Origin: a bacterium
GTDB lineage: Bacteria > Bacteroidota > Ignavibacteria > Kapaibacteriales > UBA7675
Reading direction: 5' to 3'
Assembly: GCA_030430495.1 (NCBI GenBank)
Contig: JAUIKM010000036.1
Location: 1-64,000, forward strand
DNA length: 64,000 bases
Part shown: positions 8,318 to 17,736 of the stretch, piece after piece
Numbering within the stretch: the first letter of the stretch is position 1
How the letters are laid out: each line of letters starts with the position of its first letter
The notes under the pieces: generated by a model
Database searches by the model: none
The model's input: the letters and a program-made list of their open reading frames with translations, nothing else
Told to the model about the DNA's origin: nothing
Translations under genes and position numbers: made by a program

Positions 8318-10309
8318 TCAGCGCACAATCACAAACGTGCCGAAACCGACGCGTTCATCAACCTCGAGTCGGTACGTATAAACGCCGGAAGTCAGTCCCG
8401 CCGTCTCAAGTCGCAAAACCTGCGGTCCATCGCCGAGGCGCCGGCCGCGAATCTGCGGTCCAACGAGGCTGCCGCGCGCGTCGTACAGCGCCAGGTTGAC
8501 GCTCGCCGCCGCAGGCAGATCCAGATTGAGCGTCAACACATCTTTTACCGGGTTGGGGCTTAAAACGAGGCTGCTGCTGACGGCGGCGCTCAGCGTGGCG
8601 CTCGTGGCTACGTTGCGGTCGAAACCAAACGCGCGGATCTCCGAGCGGTCGCCTTCGCCGGCGGCGTTAACCGCGTGGACGGCCCACCAGTACTCATTGC
8701 CTTTGGTTAACAATCCCGTCGGATTAAACGTGTATTCCCAGGTGCCGTCGCCCTTGATGTTAACAACCTGCTCCGTCACGTTCTGCGTGCGGACGTAAGG
8801 CTCGTTAAACATCTCGTTGTCGGCAATGATAAAACGATACTGCTCGGCACTTTCCGAGGGCTTCCACGAAAACACGATGTTCTCCGCGCCGAACTCCGCA
8901 CCGCTCGCCGGTCCGACCAGTTCAGGCGGCATCGGCGGGGCCAGCGTTAACTCAAACGAATGTGTCGCACTCCAGCTGCTGATCATGCCGCCGCCCATGG
9001 CGCGTACATGCCAGAAATAGCGAACGTCGAGCTGCGGAATCGGAAAACGCACCGACGTCTCCGTCAGCGCATTTTCGCTGAACACAAGCGTGCCGCTTAC
9101 CGCGTCGTTTTCGCGGATTTCTATCTCGTAGTTTTCCGCGCCGTCGACGGCGTCCCAGCTCAGTTCAATCTCGGCGGTCTGCGCGCTGTGATTGTCGGCG
9201 GGCGCGAGGTTAAGCGGCGCGGCCAGGCCCTGTGAGACTTCGCCGACAATAAAGTCGAGTTTATAGCTCTCGTTGTTTGTCAGCGTAATATCCCTGGTGA
9301 TCGGCGCGGCCAGATCGCCGCCGGAAGCCGTAACACTCGTAATCTGCGATGCGTTGAGAACCGGAATGGCATAACCGCCGGACTGCGAGGTCACAGCGAA
9401 AAAGTCGCCGCCGTCAGGCATGACCTGCACGCCCGCCAGCCCTTCGCCCGGATCGTAGAATTCATTCTCGTTCAGGTCGTTGTACACCACGCCGGTAACG
9501 TAGTAGCTGCCGCGAAAACCAAAATTCTGCGTGACGACCAGTGGCCCGATCTGCGTGGACGGATTGTTGTCCTCTTCGATACTGATGCCGATATCGGTGT
9601 ACACATAGTTTTCAAAATTCATGATGTTTGTGCGGTGTCCCAGATCAATCTGGTTCTGTGTGCCCCAGTCGATGTTAAACCCGGCGTGACCGTGGAAGAC
9701 GCTGTTGGAATACGCCGACACATTCTCTCCGGCGCGCGTCCATCCCGTGTATCCCGCGTCGTTCATGCGGTCGAACGGCGATGTATTGTCCGAGCCGATG
9801 TGCCCCTGATAATCGTTTTGCACCATATCAAATGAGTGGCGCTCCGACGATTCCATCAGCTGTGCGTGGAACGCCAGCGGCGGACGCGAAGGATAGGTGT
9901 TAAACTGCGACTTAACAAGGTCTTTGCTGATTTCAAAAAACTGCAGCGCAAACTGGACCCCGCCGTCATTGTTGTCAACGAGTCGTACGCCTTCAGCCGC
10001 AGGATTGGCCCGGGCGCGATTAATCATTTCGAGCATGAGCTGCTCGTCGTCCGTCGGCTCGCCATGTGAATATTGTTTTGTCGGTGCGGCCAGAACGTCC
10101 GAACCCGATTTGTTTGTGATTGTTGTCGGCTGGACCTGTTCCATATACCAGGCGGCCGGCGATTCGTGTACCATCCTCGGCCGTGAGTCATCGGCCTCCG
10201 CCTTGGCCTGATGGTCCTGTCCGCTGATTGCCGGACTGTTCATGGAAAGACCTGCAACAACGGCGAAACCGACCGCCGGCAGGCAAAAACGCAGGAGAGA
10301 GTTGTTCAT
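8318..10309 (-). CDS. secreted CAP/SCP-domain protein with fibronectin-like modules and T9SS sorting domain
   Basis: A 663-residue exported protein. After the signal peptide (about 1-30), residues about 85-260 form a CAP (SCP/TAPS) domain: EQLMLEMINRARANP, HSFDMVQNDYQGHIGSD, RAGENVSAY and the NIMN region near the end of the domain, the positions that carry the conserved His/Glu pairs of the family. An SdrD-B-like module follows (GVVYNDLNENEFYDPGEG). Two fibronectin III-like modules come next (from LAPADNHSAQTAEIELSWD and from PELVGPASGAEF). From about residue 575 there is a T9SS domain (SPNPVKDVLTLNLDLP, ending TFVIVR). Bacterial CAP proteins are often surface proteins of uncertain activity. 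It is transcribed divergently from the TPR regulator. Confidence 0.9.
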   Translation of the reverse strand: MNNSLLRFCLPAVGFAVVAGLSMNSPAISGQDHQAKAEADDSRPRMVHESPAAWYMEQVQPTTITNKSGSDVLAAPTKQYSHGEPTDDEQLMLEMINRARANPAAEGVRLVDNNDGGVQFALQFFEISKDLVKSQFNTYPSRPPLAFHAQLMESSERHSFDMVQNDYQGHIGSDNTSPFDRMNDAGYTGWTRAGENVSAYSNSVFHGHAGFNIDWGTQNQIDLGHRTNIMNFENYVYTDIGISIEEDNNPSTQIGPLVVTQNFGFRGSYYVTGVVYNDLNENEFYDPGEGLAGVQVMPDGGDFFAVTSQSGGYAIPVLNASQITSVTASGGDLAAPITRDITLTNNESYKLDFIVGEVSQGLAAPLNLAPADNHSAQTAEIELSWDAVDGAENYEIEIRENDAVSGTLVFSENALTETSVRFPIPQLDVRYFWHVRAMGGGMISSWSATHSFELTLAPPMPPELVGPASGAEFGAENIVFSWKPSESAEQYRFIIADNEMFNEPYVRTQNVTEQVVNIKGDGTWEYTFNPTGLLTKGNEYWWAVHAVNAAGEGDRSEIRAFGFDRNVATSATLSAAVSSSLVLSPNPVKDVLTLNLDLPAAASVNLALYDARGSLVGPQIRGRRLGDGPQVLRLETAGLTSGVYTYRLEVDERVGFGTFVIVR

Positions 10310-10757
10310 AAGGGTACCTGAAAGATGTCTCGTCAGTAAAAGTTGGAGCGAGTATTCGTGCGTTCGGGAAGTTTAAAATCTGGGCACATACAATCGGCCG
10401 ACATCCCGGCGGGGGGCGGGAACGGGTGTCGGGAAGAGTCGTAGTCGTGTATGCGGGCACTGAAATCAAAGCTCGCCAACTCCGCAGAGGCGATAGTGCT
10501 TTGAAGGTCGTCTTTCAAAAGTCCAGAAAACCAGGCCGGAAAATAAAGTTACCGATATGCCGGAAAATTACGAAAATCTGAGTTGTCGCTGCGACGAAAA
10601 TCGGTAATGACCGGCCAACTATTTTAGGCCCTCGATTAAAAGCAATTGCGCATCTGATTCCGCGGCCGTTAATTAGTCGCCGTTCCATACATTACTGCTG
10701 CATTGAATCAGGTCGGGATGCAAGGCGCGCGCATCCCTTGTTTTCCGGGGAACCACT
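10310..10757. other. divergent promoter region
   Basis: A 448-bp gap between the CAP protein and the TPR-LuxR regulator, which are transcribed away from each other. It is the natural place for their promoters and possible operator sites. Short open frames here lack any protein character. I cannot identify specific promoter boxes. Confidence 0.45.
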
Positions 10758-13178
10758 ATGTCTGATATTGTCAGGGAAGTAAGTGAGTTGTTGGGCGACG
10801 AAGCTGCGGCCGACAACGACAATCCACATCACACAAAGCTTGAAGATCTTGTCAATCGCTCCACCGCAGTTCGCGAACAACTGTACCGTTCAGCCGACGA
10901 GGGATTGACCCGCGGCCGCGAATTGCTGCAGGAAGCGCAGGAGTTGTTCGATGCGCGCGTGGGGGAGCTGTCGCGCGACTCGTCCGAGTACAGCAATTCT
11001 TCCGTGCTCAAGGACGAACGCCTGCATCCATTTATCAGATGTCTGGGCGTGTGCCAGTGCACCCTCGGCATGGCGTACGCCGCCAACGGCGAGTACAAAC
11101 AGTCCGAAGCCGCCCTGCGCAAATCGCTCGTCTGGTTTAATGGTCTCGGTGATGAAGTCTCCGCCGTCGACGCCTGCGTCGAAATGGGCGAAGTCTGCCG
11201 CCGCCTCGGCGAGTGGAGTGAAGCCCTGAAGTTTTTGCGCGACGCGATTCGCATCTTTCGCAAAGTCGAAAGTAAAAGCGGGCAGAGCCGCGCCCTCACG
11301 AATATCGGCGTGGTGTTCTGGGCCCTCCAGCGCTTCGATGAATCCATCAAGTTTCACCGCGCAGCGCTTGCCGTCGCCAAGGAAGACGGCAACCTGCGCC
11401 TGCAGGCGCGTGCTCTGTCCAATGCCGGGCTGGTCTACACACACGTGGAAAACTTCAGCCGCGCCGCCAAGTGTTTCGACACCGCCGCCAAACTCTCCAA
11501 AAATATCGGCGATCATCGCGGCGAGGCCCGCGAACTCAACAATAAAGGCATGCTGTATCTGCGCGCCGAGCGCTACGATTCGGCCGGTGAAGCTTTCCGC
11601 GCCGCGCATGCGGCTTTCCAGCGACTGCGCGACAACGACGGCCTGATCTCCACTGGTTTTAATCTGGGAGCGCTGGCCGAGCGCGTCAAGGATTTTACCG
11701 AGGCGCACGAAGCGTACGATCGCGTGCTTAAAACGGCGCGCGTGCACGGCCGGCGCGACGCCATGCTGATTGCGCTTAAACACCTGGCCATCTTGCATTG
11801 GTATTCCGGTGAGACGGTCAAGTCGATGGAGGACTCGCGCGAAGCGCTCAAAATTGCGCTCGAACGCAAGGACCGGCGCAGTGAGTCGCGCCTGCTGGCG
11901 CATATCGGCAACCTGTATGCGCGCCTGGGCGATCACGATCGTTCGCGCCAGTACTTCGATCGATCCCTGCAGGTGGACCGCGAAATCGGCGAGGACCGCG
12001 GCCAGGCCGAAACCCTGCAACAGATCGGCGCCGGCTACGCCGACCTGGACAACCATCGCGCGGCGCTCGACTACCACCGCAAAAGCCTCGAAATCATTCG
12101 CGAACTCGGTGATGCTCAAGCCCTTGCCGCCGCACTTGAAAACGTAGCGGACGCCTACCGCGCGCTCAAGGAAATCAATCAGTCGCTCGAACTCTACAAA
12201 CGGGGTTTGCGCAAACGACGCGATTCAAAAGATCGCAGCGGCGAGGCCCGCTGTCTGCGCAAGATTGGTTCCGTGCTGGCCGAATCAGGCCGCCCCGAGC
12301 AGGCCATCGAGTGTTTCAGCGCCGCGCGCGAGATTCAGCGCACTGCGAAGGGGATTCCGGCGGAAGACATTCTCGAAACGCTGATCGGTCTGGGCGAAGC
12401 CCTCGACATCAGCGGGGAAGTTCAGGGAGCGCTGCGCAGTTTTAACGAAGCGCTGGCCTTTGCCGGCGGTATTGACGAACCTGAGCGCGACGCCTCCGTG
12501 CTGCGCGTGCACCAGGCGCTGGCCGACTTTTACGAACGCAACGGCGAGGTTGCCAAAGCCTACGAGCACCACAAGAATTTCTACCGCGCCGAACGCAAAA
12601 TCCGCTCCAGCGAACAGCGCGAACACATCAAGAGTCTGCGCGTGCTCTACGACATCGAACGATCGGAGAAAGAACAGGAGATAGAATTCCTGCGCAGCGA
12701 ACACCTCGAACACCAGGAAAGCAACGAGGAGAAACAGGCGCTAGCCAAAGTGAGTTCGCTCCTGAGGCGCAAGGAACTGCTCAACACCATGCAGCAGTGG
12801 ATTTCCGAATTGTCGGAAACGCCCGACGAACAGCTGCGCGAACGCGTCGACGCCATCGCGGCCAGTTTTGAAGAACTGCGCCGCACTCATACCGAAGCCG
12901 ACGGCGAAGATGACTCGTACGCCTCCGTTCACGACGATTTTATCGCCGTGCTCAGGCGGCAGTTTCCGGCGCTCTCGGCTACGGAACTGCGTGTTGCCGC
13001 CCTGATTAAACTCAATCTGAACGTCAACGAAATCAGCCGCATCGTCAATCTGTCCGTGCGCAGCGTCGAGATGTATCACCAGCGCATCCGCAAACAACTG
13101 GGGCTGGAAAAAGAAACCGACCTGGCGCATATGCTCAACGTTATCGAAGCCGACCGTGCCTCCGGCGACGCCGCCTGA
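10758..13178 (+). CDS. TPR-repeat transcriptional regulator with C-terminal LuxR-type HTH
   Basis: An 806-residue cytoplasmic protein with no signal peptide or TM segment. From about residue 90 to 600 it is a run of roughly a dozen tetratricopeptide repeats, seen as repeated A-L-x-Y/F-x-x-A-L and G-x-A-x-x-L-x-N-x-G patterns (for example SRALTNIGVVFWALQRFDES, ARALSNAGLVYTHVENFSRA). A coiled-coil linker follows at about 610-700. The C-terminus has a helix-turn-helix of the LuxR/GerE class: LSATELRVAALIKLNLNVNE, then ISRIVNLSVRSVEMYHQRIR. TPR-HTH proteins of this kind are common in Bacteroidota-like bacteria and are thought to bind a ligand or protein through the TPRs. The divergent CAP gene is a candidate target; this is inference. 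Confidence 0.88.
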   Translation: MSDIVREVSELLGDEAAADNDNPHHTKLEDLVNRSTAVREQLYRSADEGLTRGRELLQEAQELFDARVGELSRDSSEYSNSSVLKDERLHPFIRCLGVCQCTLGMAYAANGEYKQSEAALRKSLVWFNGLGDEVSAVDACVEMGEVCRRLGEWSEALKFLRDAIRIFRKVESKSGQSRALTNIGVVFWALQRFDESIKFHRAALAVAKEDGNLRLQARALSNAGLVYTHVENFSRAAKCFDTAAKLSKNIGDHRGEARELNNKGMLYLRAERYDSAGEAFRAAHAAFQRLRDNDGLISTGFNLGALAERVKDFTEAHEAYDRVLKTARVHGRRDAMLIALKHLAILHWYSGETVKSMEDSREALKIALERKDRRSESRLLAHIGNLYARLGDHDRSRQYFDRSLQVDREIGEDRGQAETLQQIGAGYADLDNHRAALDYHRKSLEIIRELGDAQALAAALENVADAYRALKEINQSLELYKRGLRKRRDSKDRSGEARCLRKIGSVLAESGRPEQAIECFSAAREIQRTAKGIPAEDILETLIGLGEALDISGEVQGALRSFNEALAFAGGIDEPERDASVLRVHQALADFYERNGEVAKAYEHHKNFYRAERKIRSSEQREHIKSLRVLYDIERSEKEQEIEFLRSEHLEHQESNEEKQALAKVSSLLRRKELLNTMQQWISELSETPDEQLRERVDAIAASFEELRRTHTEADGEDDSYASVHDDFIAVLRRQFPALSATELRVAALIKLNLNVNEISRIVNLSVRSVEMYHQRIRKQLGLEKETDLAHMLNVIEADRASGDAA

Positions 13179-13410
13179 AATTAATTCAGCGCCACTTTGT
13201 GACTTTTTCGGGACTTGCATCTTGTCTGGGAGTTCGCAATCGAAATTCCCATGAGCCGGCTGTTGCCGATTTGAAAACGTGCTGTGAAATTTGCCCGCCT
13301 GCGGCCTGTCCTCCCGCGTCGGACCAGTATCTCAGTTGAACGGGAATGTGATCGATTGCTGCTGCAAAGCCTCAGCGCAACCGTCAACCGGTAATCCAAG
13401 GAATGCCTCT

Positions 13411-14742
13411 TTGATCCTCGCTCTCTTCCCGTCTGCACTGTCCCGATTTGCATGCGCGCTGTTTGTTGCAGTTGCTCTCTCCAGCTTTCCGGCCAGTTTC
13501 CCGGCCGCCGCGGATCAATCCGATAATGACGAAGACATCGTGCCGTTTCGCCGTGACTCGCTCTGGGGCTACGTCGACCGCATGCAACGCGTCGTGGTGG
13601 AACCGCAGTACGATCTCACAATGCCGCTCGTGGAGGGCGTCGGACGCGTCATGCGCTCCGGCCGGTGGGGTTATGTAGATGCCGACGGCAATTTTCTGAC
13701 GGAAATCAAGTTCTCAACCGCCGAACCGTTCAATGGTGAGTTTGCCGCGGTGTCCATCCGCGGGCGTTACGGTTTTGTGGGCCGCGAAGGCGCTATCAAT
13801 ATTCCTCTGCACTACGACTATGTCGGGTCCTTCAGCGAGGGCCGCGCCGCGGTGCGCAAAGGCAATTACTGGGGACACATCGACCAAGACGGCAATATCT
13901 CTACGCCGCTCGAATATCAGTTCGCCGATGCGTTTGCCGATGGTCGCGCCATGATTCGCGTTGGCGAAGAAATCGGCTATGTCGACAGCGACGGCAACGT
14001 GGTCATTGATCCCGAATACGACGAAGGCATGTTTTTCCGCAACGGTATGGCCAAGGTGCGCCGCGGCAGCCAGTGGGGATTCATCGACAAACAGGGCAAT
14101 CCGATCATCAAAATTGAATACGACAAGATCGACATGTTCCGCCAGGGATTTGCCCGCGTCGCGCTCAACGAGCAGTGGGGCGTGATCAATGCCGAAGGTG
14201 AAATCGTCGTGCCGATCATTTACGACCGCCTGGACAATTTCAGCGACGGCCGCGCTCGTTTTGAGGTCAACGGCATGTTCGGCTTTGTCGACAAAAGCGG
14301 CAATATCATCGTGCCCGCCGTCCTGATGTCCGCCAAACCCTTCAGCGAAGGACTGGCCGCCGTTTATCAGGAAAACACGGAATACATCGACACGCTCGGC
14401 ACGGTGGTTCTCAGCCTGCCCGAAGGCCTCGGCGGTTCCTTCTACAACGATCGCGCCTCCGTCTATATCGGCGGCAAATACGGTTTTATCGACCGTCGCG
14501 GCCAGGTCGTCGTCGAGCCGCAGTACGACGACGTCGGCAATTTTGAAAATGGCCTCGCCATTGTGCGCGTCGGCTCCAACTACGGCATTATCGACGAAGA
14601 CGGCAACCGCGTTCTCGACATTCGTTATCCCTACATCGCCGACTTCCGCAACGGACTGGCCACCATTCATTCGCGCCGCAGCACCGATCCCGCCTCGATC
14701 ATCGGCTACGTCGACCTGCGCGGCAAAGGCTACTGGAAATAA
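13411..14742 (+). CDS. secreted WG-repeat protein
   Basis: About 443 residues. I place the start at TTG 13411 because AAGGA lies at 13398-13402 and the product then opens with an export signal (LILALFPSALSRFACALFVA, cleavage near AAADQ). The frame is open back to about 13291, but the 40 residues gained are Cys/Pro-rich and unlike a leader. The mature protein is almost entirely WG repeats, about ten units of the form W/YGF-V/I-D-x-x-G followed by F-x-x-G-x-A-x-V (WGYVDADG, WGFIDKQG, FGFVDKSG, YGFIDRRG). WG repeats form a beta-propeller-like surface of unknown ligand. A terminator follows. Confidence 0.85.
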   Translation: MILALFPSALSRFACALFVAVALSSFPASFPAAADQSDNDEDIVPFRRDSLWGYVDRMQRVVVEPQYDLTMPLVEGVGRVMRSGRWGYVDADGNFLTEIKFSTAEPFNGEFAAVSIRGRYGFVGREGAINIPLHYDYVGSFSEGRAAVRKGNYWGHIDQDGNISTPLEYQFADAFADGRAMIRVGEEIGYVDSDGNVVIDPEYDEGMFFRNGMAKVRRGSQWGFIDKQGNPIIKIEYDKIDMFRQGFARVALNEQWGVINAEGEIVVPIIYDRLDNFSDGRARFEVNGMFGFVDKSGNIIVPAVLMSAKPFSEGLAAVYQENTEYIDTLGTVVLSLPEGLGGSFYNDRASVYIGGKYGFIDRRGQVVVEPQYDDVGNFENGLAIVRVGSNYGIIDEDGNRVLDIRYPYIADFRNGLATIHSRRSTDPASIIGYVDLRGKGYWK

Positions 14743-14805
14743 GCCCGCTCAAGATTTCCTCCGGGCATCTCGCTGCTTCTGCGTAATTTTGCAGTCACAA
14801 TTGAC

Positions 14806-14830
14806 GGGCGCGTCTTCGGCCGCGCCTTTT
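14806..14830 (+). terminator. rho-independent terminator of the WG-repeat gene
   Basis: GGCGCG pairs with CGCGCC (six bp, eight-base loop) and is followed by TTTT at 14827-14830, about 60 bp past the stop. Confidence 0.65.
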
Positions 14831-14867
14831 GACGATTATTCACGGTAAAATCGCAGACGGCTTTATC

Positions 14868-16262
14868 ATGCAGCTTGCAACGATTAAACAGATTTTCCGC
14901 GATCCATCCGCGTTCACAGGAGCGACGGTGGAATTGCGCGGTTGGATTCGCACAGTGCGCACCTCTTCCAAAGGATTCGGATTCATCGAACTCAATGATG
15001 GGTCCTTTTTCAAAAATCTGCAAATCGTCTTTGACAATGAGCTGCCCAATTTTGATGAAGTCGGCAAACTGACGATTGCCAGTTCCCTCGTCGTGCGCGG
15101 TCAGGTCGTGGAATCGCCCGGCGCCGGTCAGGCCGTCGAACTCAAGGCGTCCGCCATCGAAATCGTCGGTGTCGCCGGTTCGGATAACCCCGTCCAGAAA
15201 AAACGCCAGACCTTTGAATTCCTGCGCACCAAGGCGCACCTGCGTCCGCGCACAAACACATTTTCCGCCGTGTTCCGCCTGCGGTCCTATGTCGCATTTG
15301 CGATTCATCGCTTTTTCCAGGAACAGGGATTCATCTACGTCCACACGCCCATTATTACCGGCAGCGACGCCGAGGGGGCAGGTGAGATGTTCCGCGTTTC
15401 CACGCTCGATCCCGTTAACCCGCCGCGTACCGAAGACGGCGCCGTCGACTGGAGCCAGGACTTTTTTGGCCGCGAGACGTCCCTGACCGTTTCCGGCCAG
15501 CTGGAGGTTGAAACCTATTGCGCGGCCTACAGCAAAGTCTACACATTTGGCCCGACCTTCCGCGCGGAAAACTCCAACACGGCGCGCCACGTGAGTGAGT
15601 TCTGGATGATCGAACCGGAAATTGCCTTCGGCGATCTTAAACAGGACAGCGAGCTGGCCGAAGCCATGCTTAAACGCGTCATCGCCGACGTGCTGAACGA
15701 ACTGCCGGAAGAGATGGAATTTTTCAACCGCTTTATCGACGAAGGTCTCAAAGAACGCCTCGAACTCGTGCGCGATTCCGAGTTTAAACGCATTACCTAC
15801 ACGGAGGCGATAGAACTGCTGCAGCAGTCCGGCAAGTCCTTCGAGTTTAAACCGGAATGGGGCAAAGATCTTCAGACTGAGCACGAGCGTTATCTCGTCG
15901 ACGAGCTGTTTAAGACGCCGGTTTTTGTGACCGATTATCCCAAGGACTTCAAAGCATTTTACATGCGTCTCAACGACGACCAGAAAACCGTCGCGGCGAT
16001 GGACCTTCTCGTTCCCGGCGTCGGTGAAATCATCGGCGGCAGCCAGCGTGAAGAGCGTCTGGACGTGCTGGAACGTCGCATTGCGGAGATGGGACTCAAC
16101 CCCGACGACTACTGGTGGTACCTGGACGTGCGTCGTTACGGCGCGGTGCCGATGGCCGGATTTGGTCTCGGTTTTGAGCGTTTAATTATGTACCTGACCG
16201 GGATGAAAAACATCCGCGACGTCATTCCTTTTCCGCGTACACCCAAGTCGGCCGAGTTTTAA
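14868..16262 (+). CDS. asnS: asparaginyl-tRNA synthetase
   Basis: Charges tRNA-Asn with asparagine in the cytoplasm. Starting at ATG 14868 ([10 protein letters not shown]) the protein has 464 residues, almost the length of the E. coli enzyme; the frame remains open for 13 codons upstream. The N-terminal OB-fold (about 15-110; [13 protein letters not shown]) binds the anticodon. The class II core shows HLRPRTN, the insert [15 protein letters not shown], motif 2 ([20 protein letters not shown]), [13 protein letters not shown], and motif 3 ([15 protein letters not shown]), ending in [13 protein letters not shown]. The AsnRS-specific ending and the GEMFRVSTL segment separate it from aspartyl-tRNA synthetase. 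It sits between two terminators, so it is probably monocistronic. Confidence 0.97.
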   Translation: MQLATIKQIFRDPSAFTGATVELRGWIRTVRTSSKGFGFIELNDGSFFKNLQIVFDNELPNFDEVGKLTIASSLVVRGQVVESPGAGQAVELKASAIEIVGVAGSDNPVQKKRQTFEFLRTKAHLRPRTNTFSAVFRLRSYVAFAIHRFFQEQGFIYVHTPIITGSDAEGAGEMFRVSTLDPVNPPRTEDGAVDWSQDFFGRETSLTVSGQLEVETYCAAYSKVYTFGPTFRAENSNTARHVSEFWMIEPEIAFGDLKQDSELAEAMLKRVIADVLNELPEEMEFFNRFIDEGLKERLELVRDSEFKRITYTEAIELLQQSGKSFEFKPEWGKDLQTEHERYLVDELFKTPVFVTDYPKDFKAFYMRLNDDQKTVAAMDLLVPGVGEIIGGSQREERLDVLERRIAEMGLNPDDYWWYLDVRRYGAVPMAGFGLGFERLIMYLTGMKNIRDVIPFPRTPKSAEF

Positions 16263-16294
16263 CATCAGAGACCTGTGTTTAAATATTGCTTGCG

Positions 16295-16329
16295 GGCGGG
16301 GGACATCGCGTTTCCCCGCCAGACTTTTT
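16295..16329 (+). terminator. probable terminator of asnS
   Basis: GGCGGGG (16295-16301) pairs with CCCCGCC (16314-16320), followed after AGAC by TTTTT at 16325-16329. The T-run lies inside the sequence that encodes the apparent signal peptide of the next gene, so this hairpin could instead regulate that gene. Confidence 0.55.
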
Positions 16330-16365
16330 GCGCTTGCCCTGATCGCTTCGCTTCTAAATGCCTTC

Positions 16366-17736
16366 TTGTTAGTCGCGCAAACAGAAACCGGCGAATCGCG
16401 AGACAGTTTAAGCGCTCCGAACGACATGCGCTGGAATCTGCGCGTAGCCGCCGGGCATATGTACCAGGCGGCACCGGATGAAGGTTCGGATGTCTACCTG
16501 CCGGATAATCTGGAAGTGCGGCGCGAGGACCAACCCAATCTTCGCCGCAACTGGGACCTCTTTGGAAACGGAGTTACCGACAATCCACTCTTTCACGGCG
16601 CCGCCTGGATGGAAGTGGGTGGAACCTTCAGTCCCTTTGGCGGTCTGGCTGCGGATCTGGCGCTCTACGCCGAGCACCGCGGTATTTCCTACGGCGTTAA
16701 CAGTCGCAATGCCATCTTTGTCGTGCCGCGCTACAAGCTGCGTCTGGATAGCAATTTTCACGTGTTAAACAGAAAGATCGACATTGGCGTCCACGTCGGC
16801 GATACGCGCAATGCGCGCCTGCACGAGGGACTGATTATTGAGCATATCGACGTTCAGGGCTCGCACTTCTATCTGGGCTTCGGCAAGCTGCGACTCGAAT
16901 ACACCAAGATCGGCGACCTTTTGAATCAGATCGGACTTAACATTAACGACCTGGACGACTTTTCGCTGTACTGGCGCGATCAGGAATTGTTCAGCCCGCG
17001 CTGGCGACTGGACCTGGCGCTTTCGCGCACCTTCGTCGATCCCTACTTTACAAGCACGGTTGTCACCGATGCGCTCTATGGCAATCACGTATCAATCGCT
17101 GCATCGGTGACCTTTGACTCGACGCAGCGCGTCTACGCGCAGGCGGCGCGGCGCTTCAGCAAGACGGACGAACACAGCCACGGCGAGCTGATGGCTTTTG
17201 TGCTCGGACTGAACTCCCGGATTGAAAGCGGCCCGCTGCGCGCCGCCGCCACGCTGGAGTGGCGACGCTACGGCGCTTTGTTTAACTCCGGTTATTACAA
17301 TCGCAACGTCTACTTTCGCGAAGAAACCGGCGGCAACTACAACAATACCCAGGGCGACAATGTCTACCCGCTGGAGGCTTTCGATCGCGGCTTCAGTCAA
17401 TGGGCCGTGTACACAGAACTTCGCAATGAGGCCGTTGTTGAGGCCTTTATCCTGCGCTCGGATATTCGATTCAATTTTTATCGCGATCTGTACGCCGGAC
17501 TGCAACTGGACCTGAACTTTATTGACAACGATATCGCCGGTCCGGCGAATTACACTTTTCAGACATGGGCGCTTGGCTGGGAGCCGCGACCCGGCAACAG
17601 CCTGCAAATGGGCCTGACAAACAAAACGATGAATCTCGACAAACACTATCCGACCTTTTACGAATTTGCGCAGGGCTTTGCGCTCGAATTGCGCGCCAAT
17701 ATTGCGGTGGATATCAGCAGCGGGGCAGGGCAGTGA
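16366..17736 (+). CDS. outer-membrane protein of unknown function, start unresolved
   Basis: At least 456 residues. From residue 40 on the protein alternates strands and turns rich in Tyr/Trp/Arg (for example GGLAADLALYAEHRG, RLDVHVGDT-like segments, SRIESGPLRAAATLEWRRYG), typical of a porin-like outer-membrane beta-barrel. The first canonical start in the frame is TTG 16366, but the same frame upstream (16321-16365) encodes RLFALALIASLLNAFLL, which with VAQ/TE looks like a signal peptide. No ATG, GTG or TTG precedes it. Either a rare start (for example ATT at 16285) is used, or an indel joins it to the frame starting at GTG 16275. The 3' end overlaps the next gene by four bases. Confidence 0.7.
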   Translation: MLVAQTETGESRDSLSAPNDMRWNLRVAAGHMYQAAPDEGSDVYLPDNLEVRREDQPNLRRNWDLFGNGVTDNPLFHGAAWMEVGGTFSPFGGLAADLALYAEHRGISYGVNSRNAIFVVPRYKLRLDSNFHVLNRKIDIGVHVGDTRNARLHEGLIIEHIDVQGSHFYLGFGKLRLEYTKIGDLLNQIGLNINDLDDFSLYWRDQELFSPRWRLDLALSRTFVDPYFTSTVVTDALYGNHVSIAASVTFDSTQRVYAQAARRFSKTDEHSHGELMAFVLGLNSRIESGPLRAAATLEWRRYGALFNSGYYNRNVYFREETGGNYNNTQGDNVYPLEAFDRGFSQWAVYTELRNEAVVEAFILRSDIRFNFYRDLYAGLQLDLNFIDNDIAGPANYTFQTWALGWEPRPGNSLQMGLTNKTMNLDKHYPTFYEFAQGFALELRANIAVDISSGAGQ

